DNA of 64,000 bases, from NCBI GenBank assembly GCA_902624655.1, contig CACNYJ010000004.1, forward strand, positions 16,001 to 80,000, written 5' to 3'. This DNA comes from an uncultured Thiothrix sp. GTDB taxonomy: Bacteria; Pseudomonadota; Gammaproteobacteria; Poriferisulfidales; GCA-002705445. Both the position numbers and the translations under genes were made by a program. The first letter of the stretch is position 1. Every line of letters begins with the position of its first letter. Below are positions 50,050-59,311 of the stretch, piece by piece. The notes beneath the pieces were generated by a model. It made no database searches. It was not told the DNA's origin and saw nothing but the letters and a program-made list of their open reading frames with translations.

Positions 50050-51378
50050 ATGAAGAAAAAATATTATATAGAGACCCAAGGCTGTCAGATGAATGAATAC
50101 GATAGCGATAAAATGAAAGATTTACTTTCTCAAAAAATGGGTTTTCAAAGCACAAGCTTAAAAGAAGAAGCAGATGTATTGATTGTAAATACTTGCTCTA
50201 TAAGAGAGAAAGCACAGGAAAAAGTATTTTCTTTATTGGGGAATTGGAGAAAGTTGAAAAAGAATAAGCCTGATCTTGTAATTGGTGTCGCAGGATGCGT
50301 CGCATCACAAGAAAGTGATGAAATTTCAAATAGAGCTCCTTATGTTGACATGGTAATAGGCCCTCAAACAATCCATAGATTACCTGAAATATACGAGCAG
50401 TCATTGAGCTCAAAAAAAACAGTTGTAGATGTTGAGTTTCCACTTATAGAAAAGTTTGATAGTTTGCCAAAACTATCAAAATCAAAATTTTCAGAATTTG
50501 TCACGATTATGGAGGGATGCAGTAAATATTGTTCATACTGCGTTGTCCCTTATACAAGAGGAACGGAGGTTAGTAGACCTCTTAATGACATTTTAGATGA
50601 GGTTAATAATTTAGTTGAAAATGGTACTAAAGAAATAATACTTCTCGGACAAAATGTAAATGCATACTTTTATGAGGATCGAGAAGGAAATGTTGTAAAC
50701 TTTGGTCTTTTATTATTCTATTTGTGTAGGAATAAAGGTATAAAAAGAATTAGATATACAACATCACATCCTAATAACTTTGATGAACAGACATATTTAG
50801 CATATGAAAAACTTCCACAATTAGTGAGCCACTTACATTTACCCATTCAAAGTGGCTCAGATAGAGTTTTAGCTGCAATGAAAAGAGGTTATACGGTCTT
50901 GGAATATAAATCAGTGATAAGAAAACTCAAAAAAGCTCGACCAGATATCACATTTTCCTCTGACTTTATTGTAGGCTTTCCGGGAGAAACGGAGGAGGAT
51001 TTTATGAAGACGATACAGCTAATAAAAGATATTGAGTTTGACCAATCCTATAGTTTTATTTATAGCAAGAGACCAGGAACACCTGCAGCATCTCTTGAAG
51101 ACAGCTTGCCTGACTCTGAAAAAAAAGATCGTTTAAAATTTTTGCAAGATACAATTAATTCCTTGTCAAAAAATAGATCAAAATCAATTATTGGAGAAAA
51201 GGCAGAAGTTTTAGTTGAGGGTAAATCGTCTAAATACGAAAATATGGTTACAGGAAGAACTACAAATAATAAAATTATCAATATACCTGGACAAGATAAT
51301 TTAGTAGGCGAGCTACTCAAAATTCAAATTACAGAACTCAATAATAAGTCTCTCAAAGGAGAAATATTAATATCCTAA
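50050..51378 (+). CDS. miaB: tRNA-2-methylthio-N6-dimethylallyladenosine synthase
   Basis: This 442-residue radical-SAM methylthiotransferase shows the N-terminal cluster cysteines (TQGCQMNEYDS, VNTCSIREKA, GCVA), the radical-SAM CSKYCSYC motif, and a C-terminal TRAM domain. It modifies A37 of UNN-reading tRNAs. It begins the miaB-phoH-ybeY-corC-lnt operon. Confidence 0.97.
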   Translation: MKKKYYIETQGCQMNEYDSDKMKDLLSQKMGFQSTSLKEEADVLIVNTCSIREKAQEKVFSLLGNWRKLKKNKPDLVIGVAGCVASQESDEISNRAPYVDMVIGPQTIHRLPEIYEQSLSSKKTVVDVEFPLIEKFDSLPKLSKSKFSEFVTIMEGCSKYCSYCVVPYTRGTEVSRPLNDILDEVNNLVENGTKEIILLGQNVNAYFYEDREGNVVNFGLLLFYLCRNKGIKRIRYTTSHPNNFDEQTYLAYEKLPQLVSHLHLPIQSGSDRVLAAMKRGYTVLEYKSVIRKLKKARPDITFSSDFIVGFPGETEEDFMKTIQLIKDIEFDQSYSFIYSKRPGTPAASLEDSLPDSEKKDRLKFLQDTINSLSKNRSKSIIGEKAEVLVEGKSSKYENMVTGRTTNNKIINIPGQDNLVGELLKIQITELNNKSLKGEILIS

Positions 51379-51393
51379 TAATTATTTATATCT

Positions 51394-52347
51394 ATGGAAA
51401 AAATTTCAATTACACTTGATCCAGTTGATAATAATAGATTGCTAAGCTTATGCGGTCCTTTGAATAATAATATCAAGGAAATTGAAATGCGCTTTAATGT
51501 TGAAATAAATCAAAGAGGCAGCTCTTTCTATTTAGAAGGTAATAAAAAAAATATTGATATTGCCTCAAAAGCTTTAAAAAAACTTTATCTTTCAATTGAA
51601 AATGAAGATATTTCTTTAGACCAATTAAGAGAATTTTTAAATGATCCAAATTTATTAAAAATTAATGATAGCAGCGTAGAATTAGAAAAAAATTCAGTAA
51701 AATTTCTTAAGTTTAAAAATTATAAAATAAAGATTTCAAACAAAAGCCAAGAGGTTTTTGTTGATGCTATTAAATCAAATGATTTAGTCTTTTCAATCGG
51801 CGCATCAGGCTCTGGTAAAACATTTTTAGCCATTGCTGCAGCACTTCATTATTTAGATTTAGGCATCATGAAAAAAATAGTGTTAGTAAGACCAGCTGTT
51901 GAAGCAGGGGAAAATTTGGGCTTTCTGCCTGGCGACTTATCTCAAAAAATTGATCCATATTTGAGACCCATGTATGATGCGCTTAATACTATTATGGAAA
52001 CTAGATTATTAAATTCAATGATTGATCATAGTGTAATCGAGGTTGCGCCATTAGCTTATATGCGGGGAAGAACCCTAAATAATTCATTTATAATTCTTGA
52101 CGAAGCGCAAAATAGCACAAAAGAGCAAATGAAAATGTTTCTCACCAGACTTGGAAAAAATTCAAAAGCAGTTATTACAGGTGATATTACGCAAATAGAT
52201 TTACCAAATGCTTTTTCAGGATTAGTTCACGTTATACCCCTTATTAAAGATATTCCAGGTGTTGGAGTCTGCGAATTTAGTGATAAAGATGTGCTCAGAC
52301 ATCCTCTGGTAAGAAAAATTATAAAAGCTTATGAAACAAAGAAATAA
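51394..52347 (+). CDS. ybeZ: PhoH-like ATPase (YbeZ)
   Basis: The 317-residue protein has an N-terminal KH-like part, Walker A GASGSGKTFLA near 146 and Walker B FIILDEAQNS. It probably works with YbeY in rRNA processing and quality control. Its stop overlaps the ybeY ATG (TAATG). Confidence 0.95.
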   Translation: MEKISITLDPVDNNRLLSLCGPLNNNIKEIEMRFNVEINQRGSSFYLEGNKKNIDIASKALKKLYLSIENEDISLDQLREFLNDPNLLKINDSSVELEKNSVKFLKFKNYKIKISNKSQEVFVDAIKSNDLVFSIGASGSGKTFLAIAAALHYLDLGIMKKIVLVRPAVEAGENLGFLPGDLSQKIDPYLRPMYDALNTIMETRLLNSMIDHSVIEVAPLAYMRGRTLNNSFIILDEAQNSTKEQMKMFLTRLGKNSKAVITGDITQIDLPNAFSGLVHVIPLIKDIPGVGVCEFSDKDVLRHPLVRKIIKAYETKK

Positions 52348-52790
52348 TGATTAAATGCTTAGTAATTAATTCATTAAAGCATGAATACGTTCCTAGCCAT
52401 TCTTTATTTGAAAAATGGATCTCTGCATTTGAATATGAAAATGATGCTGAGATTACTATTAAGATTGTGAGCGAAGAAGAAATGAAGAATTTCAATATTC
52501 TTTATAGAAACCAGGATAAGATATCGGATACACTTGCTTTTCCAGCTGAAAACCTATCAATAAATGGTAAGATAATTCTTGGCGATATCGCAATGTGTGC
52601 AAAAAAGATTAACTCTGACTCAGAACTTTATATGAAAACAAAAGAGCAAAGGTGGGCCCACCTTACTATTCATAGCACACTTCATATTTTAGGATATGAT
52701 CATGAAAATATTTCTAAACAAACAAATATGGAAAATAAAGAAATTGATATATTAGAAAAATTTAATATTTTTAACCCTTATGAGATCTAA
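52347..52790 (+). CDS. ybeY: Endoribonuclease YbeY
   Basis: The 147-residue zinc protein has H-x3-H-x5-H in HSTLHILGYDH. The usual HGxLHL glycine is Ser, but all three metal His are kept. It acts in 16S rRNA 3'-end maturation and is translationally coupled to ybeZ. Confidence 0.95.
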   Translation: MIKCLVINSLKHEYVPSHSLFEKWISAFEYENDAEITIKIVSEEEMKNFNILYRNQDKISDTLAFPAENLSINGKIILGDIAMCAKKINSDSELYMKTKEQRWAHLTIHSTLHILGYDHENISKQTNMENKEIDILEKFNIFNPYEI

Positions 52791-52796
52791 ATAGAT

Positions 52797-53603
52797 ATGA
52801 AATTTATAAAAGATGTTTTAAGAAGATATCTTGAAAGTAATCTAAATAGAAAAAAAATAATTGCACAATTAAGAAGATATCATGATAGGAAATATATTAG
52901 CATGGAATTACTTTCAATGCTTTTAGGTGTCTTTAAGGTACAAGAAACCAGAGTTAAAGATATTATGATACCAAGAACTAATATGGTAATAATTAAAAAA
53001 AATTCATCTTTGAGCGATATTCTTCCTTTAATAATTGACTCCTCACATTCAAGGTTTCCCGTTATCTTAGAAAATAAAGATGAAGTGGTTGGTATATTAC
53101 TTGCAAAAGATTTACTAAAGTATTTGGGCAAAGAAAATACAAATTTTGATATTGAAGAAATTATTCGACCAAGTGTAATAATCCCAGAAACAAAAAAACT
53201 TAATGTTTTATTAAGTGAGTTTAAATCAGGAAGAAATCATCTTGCAGTTGTAGTTGATGAGTATGGCGGTGTTTCAGGACTAATTACAATTGAAGATGTT
53301 CTCGAACAGATTGTTGGAGATATAATAGATGAACATGACTCTATTAAAACAAACAGTAATATCAAAAAAATAAAAAATACAACTTACAGTATAAATGGTT
53401 CAACTACTTTAGATGAATTTAACGAATTTTTTGATAGCAATTATAAAAGCTCTAACTTCGACACAATAAGTGGTTTATTAATTCATAAATTTAAAGGATT
53501 ACCAAAAACACATGATGTTATTGCTATCGATAAATTCAAGTTTCAGATTAAAATTTCTGATCAAAGAAGAATACACAGTATTCAAGTCGAAATTAAAGAC
53601 TAA
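52797..53603 (+). CDS. corC: CorC/YbeX CBS-domain protein
   Basis: The 268-residue cytoplasmic protein has two CBS domains starting at VKDIMIPRTNMV, with VVVDEYGGVSGLITIEDVLEQIVGDI, and a C-terminal CorC/HlyC domain. It is associated with Mg/Co export and ribosome function. It lies 6 bases after ybeY. Confidence 0.94.
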   Translation: MKFIKDVLRRYLESNLNRKKIIAQLRRYHDRKYISMELLSMLLGVFKVQETRVKDIMIPRTNMVIIKKNSSLSDILPLIIDSSHSRFPVILENKDEVVGILLAKDLLKYLGKENTNFDIEEIIRPSVIIPETKKLNVLLSEFKSGRNHLAVVVDEYGGVSGLITIEDVLEQIVGDIIDEHDSIKTNSNIKKIKNTTYSINGSTTLDEFNEFFDSNYKSSNFDTISGLLIHKFKGLPKTHDVIAIDKFKFQIKISDQRRIHSIQVEIKD

Positions 53604-53614
53604 CGGTAAAATTA

Positions 53615-55090
53615 ATGAAATATATTTTATGTCTTATATTAGGTGGAGTATATACATTATCTTTTTCACCATATAATTTTTTATTTGCATCTTTTTTTAG
53701 TATAACTATTTTCTTCCTTTTATTGGATTTTAAAAAAATGCAAGAATCAGTTTTAAACTCTTTATTCTTTTCAATCGGGTACTTTTCAATTGGAAGTTAT
53801 TGGTTAAATAACGTCATAAAATTTTATACAGAAATAAATATTATAATATCAATATTTTTAGTTTTATTATTTATAATTTATTTATCATTATATGTAGTAA
53901 TTCCAACTATATTTATGGTTTTTATGAAAAATAGGTTTAATTTTCATAAAAATTTTTTACTAATAATATTTGTAATTCTAATTACACTATTTGAAATTCT
54001 AAGATCAATTTTATTCTCAGGATACTCTTGGTTTAACTTTGGCCAAGCAGCCTTAGATTCTCCATTACAATATTATTATCCTGTAATTGGCGTTCATGGC
54101 TTAACTTTAATTATTTTTTTAATCTCGATAATTTTTATTTCTTTTGTAAAATTAAAAAATATTAAGTTTTTTTCATCGTTATTTATTTTAATGTTATCAG
54201 TTAACTTTTATATTTACGAAAAAGATTGGACTTTTTTATCGCATGAAAATATAACTCTATCCATTATACAACCAAATAAAGAGAATAAATTAAAATACTC
54301 AAAAAAAGATAATCTAGAAAGAATGAATTATCTATTAAATAAAAGTATAAATTTATCGGAGGAAAATTCGGAAATAATCTTTTGGCCAGAATCACCATTT
54401 CAATTTACTTATAATTCAGTTAAAGATTCGTACTATAAGAATTTATTAAAAAAAATTTCAAAAGAGAAAATTATTTTGACTGGAACTTTTTACGAAGATT
54501 CCAATTATATATATAACTCTATTATAAACATTTCTGAACCAAAAAATGTTTACCATAAAAAACATTTAGTTCCTTTTGGAGAATATCTACCTTTTCGTAA
54601 ATATCTTGATAATTTTTATAAGTTACTTGGTATACATGTATATGACTTAGCGCCTGGTAATATACCAAATAAAATTTTTGTTGGTAATTACTCAATATTT
54701 CCTTTAATTTGTTATGAAAGTATATTTTCTATACAGTCTTTAATTGACGATAAAAATATTGATTTTATTTTCAATGTTTCAAATGATGGTTGGTTTGGCA
54801 ATTCGCTCGCTCCATTTCAACATTTGGATGCTTTAAGAATGAGATCTCTTGAAAATCAGAGATACTCTGTTAGAGCTGCAAACACAGGTATTTCTGCAAT
54901 AATATCACCAAGAGGTAGGATTTTATACTCAATACCTTTTAATGAGGAGGGTACAATTACATCGAGTATAGAAGGAAGAAACGGTCTGACACCTATCTCA
55001 AGGTACGGCTATAATATTTTATATGCAGTAATTTTTTTCTTATTCATATATAGCTCCATCTACTTTCATATTAATGTTTTTAGGCGTTAG
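53615..55090 (+). CDS. lnt: Apolipoprotein N-acyltransferase
   Basis: The 491-residue inner-membrane enzyme has about six N-terminal helices and a periplasmic carbon-nitrogen hydrolase domain with the triad E259 (FWPESPF), K316 (KKHLVPFGEY) and C366 (LICYESI). It N-acylates lipoproteins. The last 11 bases overlap the convergent mfnB gene. Confidence 0.96.
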   Translation: MKYILCLILGGVYTLSFSPYNFLFASFFSITIFFLLLDFKKMQESVLNSLFFSIGYFSIGSYWLNNVIKFYTEINIIISIFLVLLFIIYLSLYVVIPTIFMVFMKNRFNFHKNFLLIIFVILITLFEILRSILFSGYSWFNFGQAALDSPLQYYYPVIGVHGLTLIIFLISIIFISFVKLKNIKFFSSLFILMLSVNFYIYEKDWTFLSHENITLSIIQPNKENKLKYSKKDNLERMNYLLNKSINLSEENSEIIFWPESPFQFTYNSVKDSYYKNLLKKISKEKIILTGTFYEDSNYIYNSIINISEPKNVYHKKHLVPFGEYLPFRKYLDNFYKLLGIHVYDLAPGNIPNKIFVGNYSIFPLICYESIFSIQSLIDDKNIDFIFNVSNDGWFGNSLAPFQHLDALRMRSLENQRYSVRAANTGISAIISPRGRILYSIPFNEEGTITSSIEGRNGLTPISRYGYNILYAVIFFLFIYSSIYFHINVFRR

Positions 55091-55772
55091 CAGATATTCT
55101 TGTTGGTTTTTTTATTAAGCTTAAGATACTTTCAACATTATGTTTTGAGATAGAAGAATCACGTAGTTTGTTATTTTCACATAATGCACCTCTAAATCCA
55201 ATATAAGTTGGGTTTAATTCTAGGATTCTATCTAAATGCTCTCGCTTTATAGATCCAGCAATACCCGAAATGAGGTCCATTTTTTTTGTATATTTTAAAA
55301 ATTCTTCTATCTCAAATAATGAAATATGATCAAATAGATTTCCAAGCATTTTATCACACGTATCAATCATAACTCCTGAAAAACCAGATTCTTTTAAAGT
55401 TTTTAGATCAGTAAGGTTTGGTATATACTTGTCGGCAAAGAAAACTGCTATTAATTTTTTACTCGATTTTATTTTACATATAGTCTGAATATAATTTTTT
55501 CCATAAACACCAATCTTAATAAAGTCCACATTTGTTTCAGATATATCTTGAACAGTATCAGTGATAATGCTTTCGTCATTTGGGAGATCCCCAACGGTTG
55601 AGCTTGTAAGTTTCTTTTTATTGATAAATTCTAATATTAAATTTATCTCTGAGTCTTCTAATTTTCCAAGAGCTCCTTTTGAAGGGTCTTTTAGATCAAT
55701 TATATCTATTGCAGAATCTAGAAGTGTTTTTGCTTCGTCGAGATTTTTTATACTACCAAGAACCTTAGACAT
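55080..55772 (-). CDS. mfnB: (5-Formylfuran-3-yl)methyl phosphate synthase
   Basis: This 230-residue TIM barrel of the former DUF556 family makes the furan ring of methanofuran from two glyceraldehyde-3-phosphates. Signatures are DIIDLKDPSKGALG with the catalytic-type Lys28, VGDLPND, FADKYIP, and a C-terminal GFRGALCENN. It is last of three minus-strand genes, overlapping DUF447 by 8 bases. It supplies the cofactor used by the fwd/ftr operon at 6.3 kb. Confidence 0.9.
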   Translation of the reverse strand: MSKVLGSIKNLDEAKTLLDSAIDIIDLKDPSKGALGKLEDSEINLILEFINKKKLTSSTVGDLPNDESIITDTVQDISETNVDFIKIGVYGKNYIQTICKIKSSKKLIAVFFADKYIPNLTDLKTLKESGFSGVMIDTCDKMLGNLFDHISLFEIEEFLKYTKKMDLISGIAGSIKREHLDRILELNPTYIGFRGALCENNKLRDSSISKHNVESILSLIKKPTRISANA

Positions 55773-56343
55773 TTTTTATCAAATCTTCCTTATAATTTTT
55801 TATGTGTTCGATTAACCAATACCATGCTTCATATTCGTTCTGACCTGCTGTTTTCTCTATAGCTATTTTAAGATATTCAATTTCATTTTTGATTTTATTA
55901 TCTTCAATTATACCCAGTCTAGAAACAAGTATACATAACTCAATAATAGCAGATTTTGCTCTATTAAAACCATAAAACATTTTATGCGTTTCCTCGTTAA
56001 TTGGATTACATACTATAGTAGGTCTTTCATTATGATCTTGAATATCTTTTACAATAAACTCTGTGTGTGATATAGCATTTTTTATTCTTGAACAGTCTAT
56101 TTTGCTTACTTTTTCAAAATTTATTTGAATTTTTCTATTTGTGATACATGAAGCAAAGATTCTAACATCATCGACATAGTTAATAACACCCGACCCATTT
56201 CTTATGATATTTTCAAGTGACTTTGATGGCTTAAAAGGCTTTAGTTTTAATATCTTATTGTCTATATATACACCTAAAGGTGATACCTTTATTGATTGAT
56301 CACGATTTTTTGTTGTGACAAGCGTCTCTCTTACATATCCCAT
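55765..56343 (-). CDS. DUF447-family protein of the C1 cofactor locus
   Basis: This 192-residue protein matches the archaeal-type DUF447 family: an N-terminal flavoprotein-like barrel (VRETLVTTKN... VSPLGVYIDN) and a C-terminal helical region with GFNRAKSAIIELCILVSRL. The family occurs in organisms with tetrahydromethanopterin/methanofuran, and a homologue sits in the C1 gene clusters of methylotrophs. Its biochemical role is not known to me; the fold suggests flavin or pterin binding. It is tightly coupled between the DHPS-like gene (4 bases) and mfnB (8-base overlap). Confidence 0.8.
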   Translation of the reverse strand: MGYVRETLVTTKNRDQSIKVSPLGVYIDNKILKLKPFKPSKSLENIIRNGSGVINYVDDVRIFASCITNRKIQINFEKVSKIDCSRIKNAISHTEFIVKDIQDHNERPTIVCNPINEETHKMFYGFNRAKSAIIELCILVSRLGIIEDNKIKNEIEYLKIAIEKTAGQNEYEAWYWLIEHIKNYKEDLIKNV

Positions 56344-56347
56344 TTTT

Positions 56348-57760
56348 TTATGATTCGCTATTATTTTTAATTTTTCTCATTGTGTGCCCAGCTTTCTTAA
56401 ACTTCATAATGTCATCTTCAGAAATATCAACTGAACAACCCCATTTTAGCATTTCGTCTTGATCGTATCTTTTACCTAGTTGAAAGGCTATCTGTGCTCT
56501 TTCCAACTCCATTCCTAAATAATATGCATGCCCATCATCGTTTTTAATATCCAAATATTGATAAAATTCAGCGGCATCTGTTTCTGTATAAAAGTTTTTA
56601 TTATTAAATACGTGAATACCATCTTCATTGACATATATTCTGTAGTTTTTATCTTTCACATTTGACCACATATCTTTTAACTCCTCAGTTGTATAGGGGA
56701 ACGGCTTTCTTTCATGTAAATGTAAAAGCTTATTAGAAATATCTTTGGGTGGCATATTATAGTTTTTTGTTGTATGCATTATTCTTCTTGCGAAATTTCC
56801 CTCAATAATTGCTTTGTTACAATGTTCGCTTACTTGGGTACAAAGAGCATAGCTTATGTCTAACTCAGAAGCCATACCAAAAAGAAGCGCATTCATTCCA
56901 GCAGTATCGGCATGAGTGAGTTCGGTTAAATTACCTATACCCATCATTATTTCAATATCAGGATATCTTTTACGAAGTCTTTGATATCTTACAATTGAAT
57001 TCGTAAATCCAAAGTTTATTGGCTCTAAAATAGAGTCAGCTATAAAACTTTTATTATGACTTATAAGGCGATCAATAAGCTTATAAAAATTTTCTTCTTC
57101 CTCTGGATAATCTGGAATTATTACTGGAATTGATTCAACTTCATCCATAATCCATATGGTTTTTTCTTGAAGACTTAAAAGAAAGTCGGCACCAGCATTT
57201 GCTCCTTTAAGCAAGTCATCAGGATTTAGAGAGTCAACACTTACCATAAAATTATTTCTCTTTAGTTCCTCAATTGTTTCAGCAAGATGAGGAAACTCTG
57301 TACTTGGTAGACAACCAATATCGATTATATCAGCACCATCATTTTTATATTTTTCAGCTTGAATTATTATCTCGCTTATTTTCATATTTGGCGCTTCAGT
57401 TATTTCTCCAATTATTTTTGTATCGTACTTGCTTAAATCTAAATCTTTTCCTTGAAGACCAAGAAAACTAGGTATGTCTTTAAGCTCTTCTGGCCCTCTA
57501 ACACATTGCTTGTTAAAATATTCTGACAATTTGTCAATGTCACCCCTACATCTTCCTGGAATAATAATTTTTGTTGCATTATGAGATATCTTTGGATTAA
57601 GTTTTTTGGTAATCATATCTATTGTAGCCAATGCCGCAACATTTACTCCAATATCAATCACTTCATAAGTGAAATCATTTTTTTGACACACATCCTTTAA
57701 AACTTTTTCGAGGGATATTTTTGCTAATTTGCCTGTTAAAAATAAATAATGATTTTCCAT
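56348..57760 (-). CDS. Dihydropteroate-synthase-related protein (DUF6513 + pterin-binding barrel)
   Basis: The 470-residue protein has an N-terminal domain (residues 1-130; LFLTGKLAKISLEKVL, IIIPGRCRGDI) and a pterin-binding TIM barrel from about 135 with DGADIIDIGCLPS, FMVSVDSLN and a GIGNLTE-type loop. It belongs to the archaeal dihydropteroate-synthase-related group. Its context with mfnB makes a step in tetrahydromethanopterin or methanofuran synthesis likely, rather than folate. It leads the minus-strand operon; an 85-base AT-rich gap separates it from divergent nadD. Confidence 0.82.
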   Translation of the reverse strand: MENHYLFLTGKLAKISLEKVLKDVCQKNDFTYEVIDIGVNVAALATIDMITKKLNPKISHNATKIIIPGRCRGDIDKLSEYFNKQCVRGPEELKDIPSFLGLQGKDLDLSKYDTKIIGEITEAPNMKISEIIIQAEKYKNDGADIIDIGCLPSTEFPHLAETIEELKRNNFMVSVDSLNPDDLLKGANAGADFLLSLQEKTIWIMDEVESIPVIIPDYPEEEENFYKLIDRLISHNKSFIADSILEPINFGFTNSIVRYQRLRKRYPDIEIMMGIGNLTELTHADTAGMNALLFGMASELDISYALCTQVSEHCNKAIIEGNFARRIMHTTKNYNMPPKDISNKLLHLHERKPFPYTTEELKDMWSNVKDKNYRIYVNEDGIHVFNNKNFYTETDAAEFYQYLDIKNDDGHAYYLGMELERAQIAFQLGKRYDQDEMLKWGCSVDISEDDIMKFKKAGHTMRKIKNNSES

Positions 57761-57845
57761 ATATAATTCCCAATTAATTAAGGTATTTTATTTCTTATGA
57801 TCATAATGTAAACTATTTATACAATAATCTACATAATAATTTTAT

Positions 57846-58484
57846 ATGATCGGAGTTTATGGTGGAAGTTTTGATCCAATACATTTTGGGCACATAAACC
57901 CATTATTTGAGCTTTCAGAACTCTTTGATTTTCATAAAATTAGGTTAATTCCAACCTATAATTCACCCGTAAATAAAGTTTTTTATTCAGATATTGAACA
58001 TAGGTTAAACATGGTGTCTATCATTTCTGCTTCAGATACGAATGTATTTGTTGCAGATGATACGGAAATGAGAAAAGGAGGAATCTCTTATACATACGAG
58101 ACAATTCAAATTGTTAAGGAGCAGGAACAAAACCAAGACATATGCTTAATTATGGGGCTTGATGCTTTCCTTACTTTAGAAAGTTGGTACAATTATAATG
58201 AAATACTAAATAATATTAGATTAATAGTGGTGAATCGCCCGGATAGCAATATTAAAGAAATAAAAAAAATGAATTTTGAAATACTTGATAGAATTACAAG
58301 TAACAAGATAGATTTCCAAAAAAACGAAAAAAAACAGATATTCTTTTACGAAACACCTTCAATTAATATTTCATCGTCAGATATAAGAAAAAGAATAAAT
58401 TGTAAAGAAAGCTTAGAGGGTCTCATTCCTGGCTCAATTTTGTCTTATATTGAGAGAAACAAATTATATACGGATTTAACTTGA
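57846..58484 (+). CDS. nadD: Nicotinate-nucleotide adenylyltransferase
   Basis: The 212-residue nucleotidyltransferase of NAD synthesis has GGSFDPIHFGHI at residue 6 and the C-terminal ISSSDIRKRI motif. It begins a plus-strand operon through the nitrilase-family gene. Confidence 0.96.
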   Translation: MIGVYGGSFDPIHFGHINPLFELSELFDFHKIRLIPTYNSPVNKVFYSDIEHRLNMVSIISASDTNVFVADDTEMRKGGISYTYETIQIVKEQEQNQDICLIMGLDAFLTLESWYNYNEILNNIRLIVVNRPDSNIKEIKKMNFEILDRITSNKIDFQKNEKKQIFFYETPSINISSSDIRKRINCKESLEGLIPGSILSYIERNKLYTDLT

Positions 58485-58487
58485 TTT

Positions 58488-58844
58488 ATGAGTACAACCG
58501 AACAAATAAAATTAATAGTTATTGAAGCATTGGAAGAATTAAAAACCAAAGACATCGTAAAAATTGATGTTAGTGAAAAATCAAACTTTACAGACCTACT
58601 AATAGTGGGTACTGGTACTTCATCAACTCACATCAAGTCTATTTCAGATTCTGTTATAAATAATTTAAAAAAGAAAGGGTATTCAAAACTAATAAAAGGA
58701 ATTGAGCCAAATAATGATTGGATTCTAATAGATCTTTTTGACATAGTGATAAATATTATGTTATCTGAAACAAGAGAATTTTATGATTTAGAAAAACTCT
58801 GGTCACTAGATAGCACACATAAGTCAGATTCTAAATCATATTAA
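58488..58844 (+). CDS. rsfS: Ribosomal silencing factor RsfS
   Basis: The 118-residue Iojap-family protein has KIDVSEKSNFTDLLIVGTGTSSTH and the C-terminal REFYDLEKLW. It binds L14 and blocks subunit joining in starvation. It lies 3 bases after nadD. Confidence 0.95.
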   Translation: MSTTEQIKLIVIEALEELKTKDIVKIDVSEKSNFTDLLIVGTGTSSTHIKSISDSVINNLKKKGYSKLIKGIEPNNDWILIDLFDIVINIMLSETREFYDLEKLWSLDSTHKSDSKSY

Positions 58845-58848
58845 ATTT

Positions 58849-59307
58849 ATGGAAATTTTTGTAATTTCAATTTGTAATAAGAATGATAAATTATTAAATA
58901 ATTTCGCCGATAAATATTTAAAACAAATTGAAAATTTTTACAAGATTAATTTTATTGATATTAGTTTTATTACAAAAAAAAAGGAAAAAAAAATATATGC
59001 AAATGAAGGTAAAAAAGCTTTATCTTATGTAAAAGATAATTCTATTCTAATTGGCTTAGACACGGGCGGACATGTTATAAGCTCTAATGAATTTGCTAAG
59101 AAATTACAGTTTTGGCAACAAAACTTTTCCTATTTATACTTCTTCATAGGTGGTCCCGATGGTTTACCTGAGCTTGTAAAAAATAAAGCTGATACTTTAT
59201 TGTCTTTATCCAAATTAACTTTCCCTCACCAATTAGTCAAAATTATTTTATCTGAGCAATTATATAGATCCATATGTATAATAAACAATCATCCTTATCA
59301 TAGGTAA
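58849..59307 (+). CDS. rlmH: 23S rRNA pseudouridine-1915 N3-methyltransferase
   Basis: The 152-residue SPOUT enzyme has FFIGGPDGLPE and the C-terminal LTFPHQLVKIILSEQLYR...HPYHR, the SAM-binding knot. Confidence 0.96.
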   Translation: MEIFVISICNKNDKLLNNFADKYLKQIENFYKINFIDISFITKKKEKKIYANEGKKALSYVKDNSILIGLDTGGHVISSNEFAKKLQFWQQNFSYLYFFIGGPDGLPELVKNKADTLLSLSKLTFPHQLVKIILSEQLYRSICIINNHPYHR

Positions 59308-59311
59308 AAAA

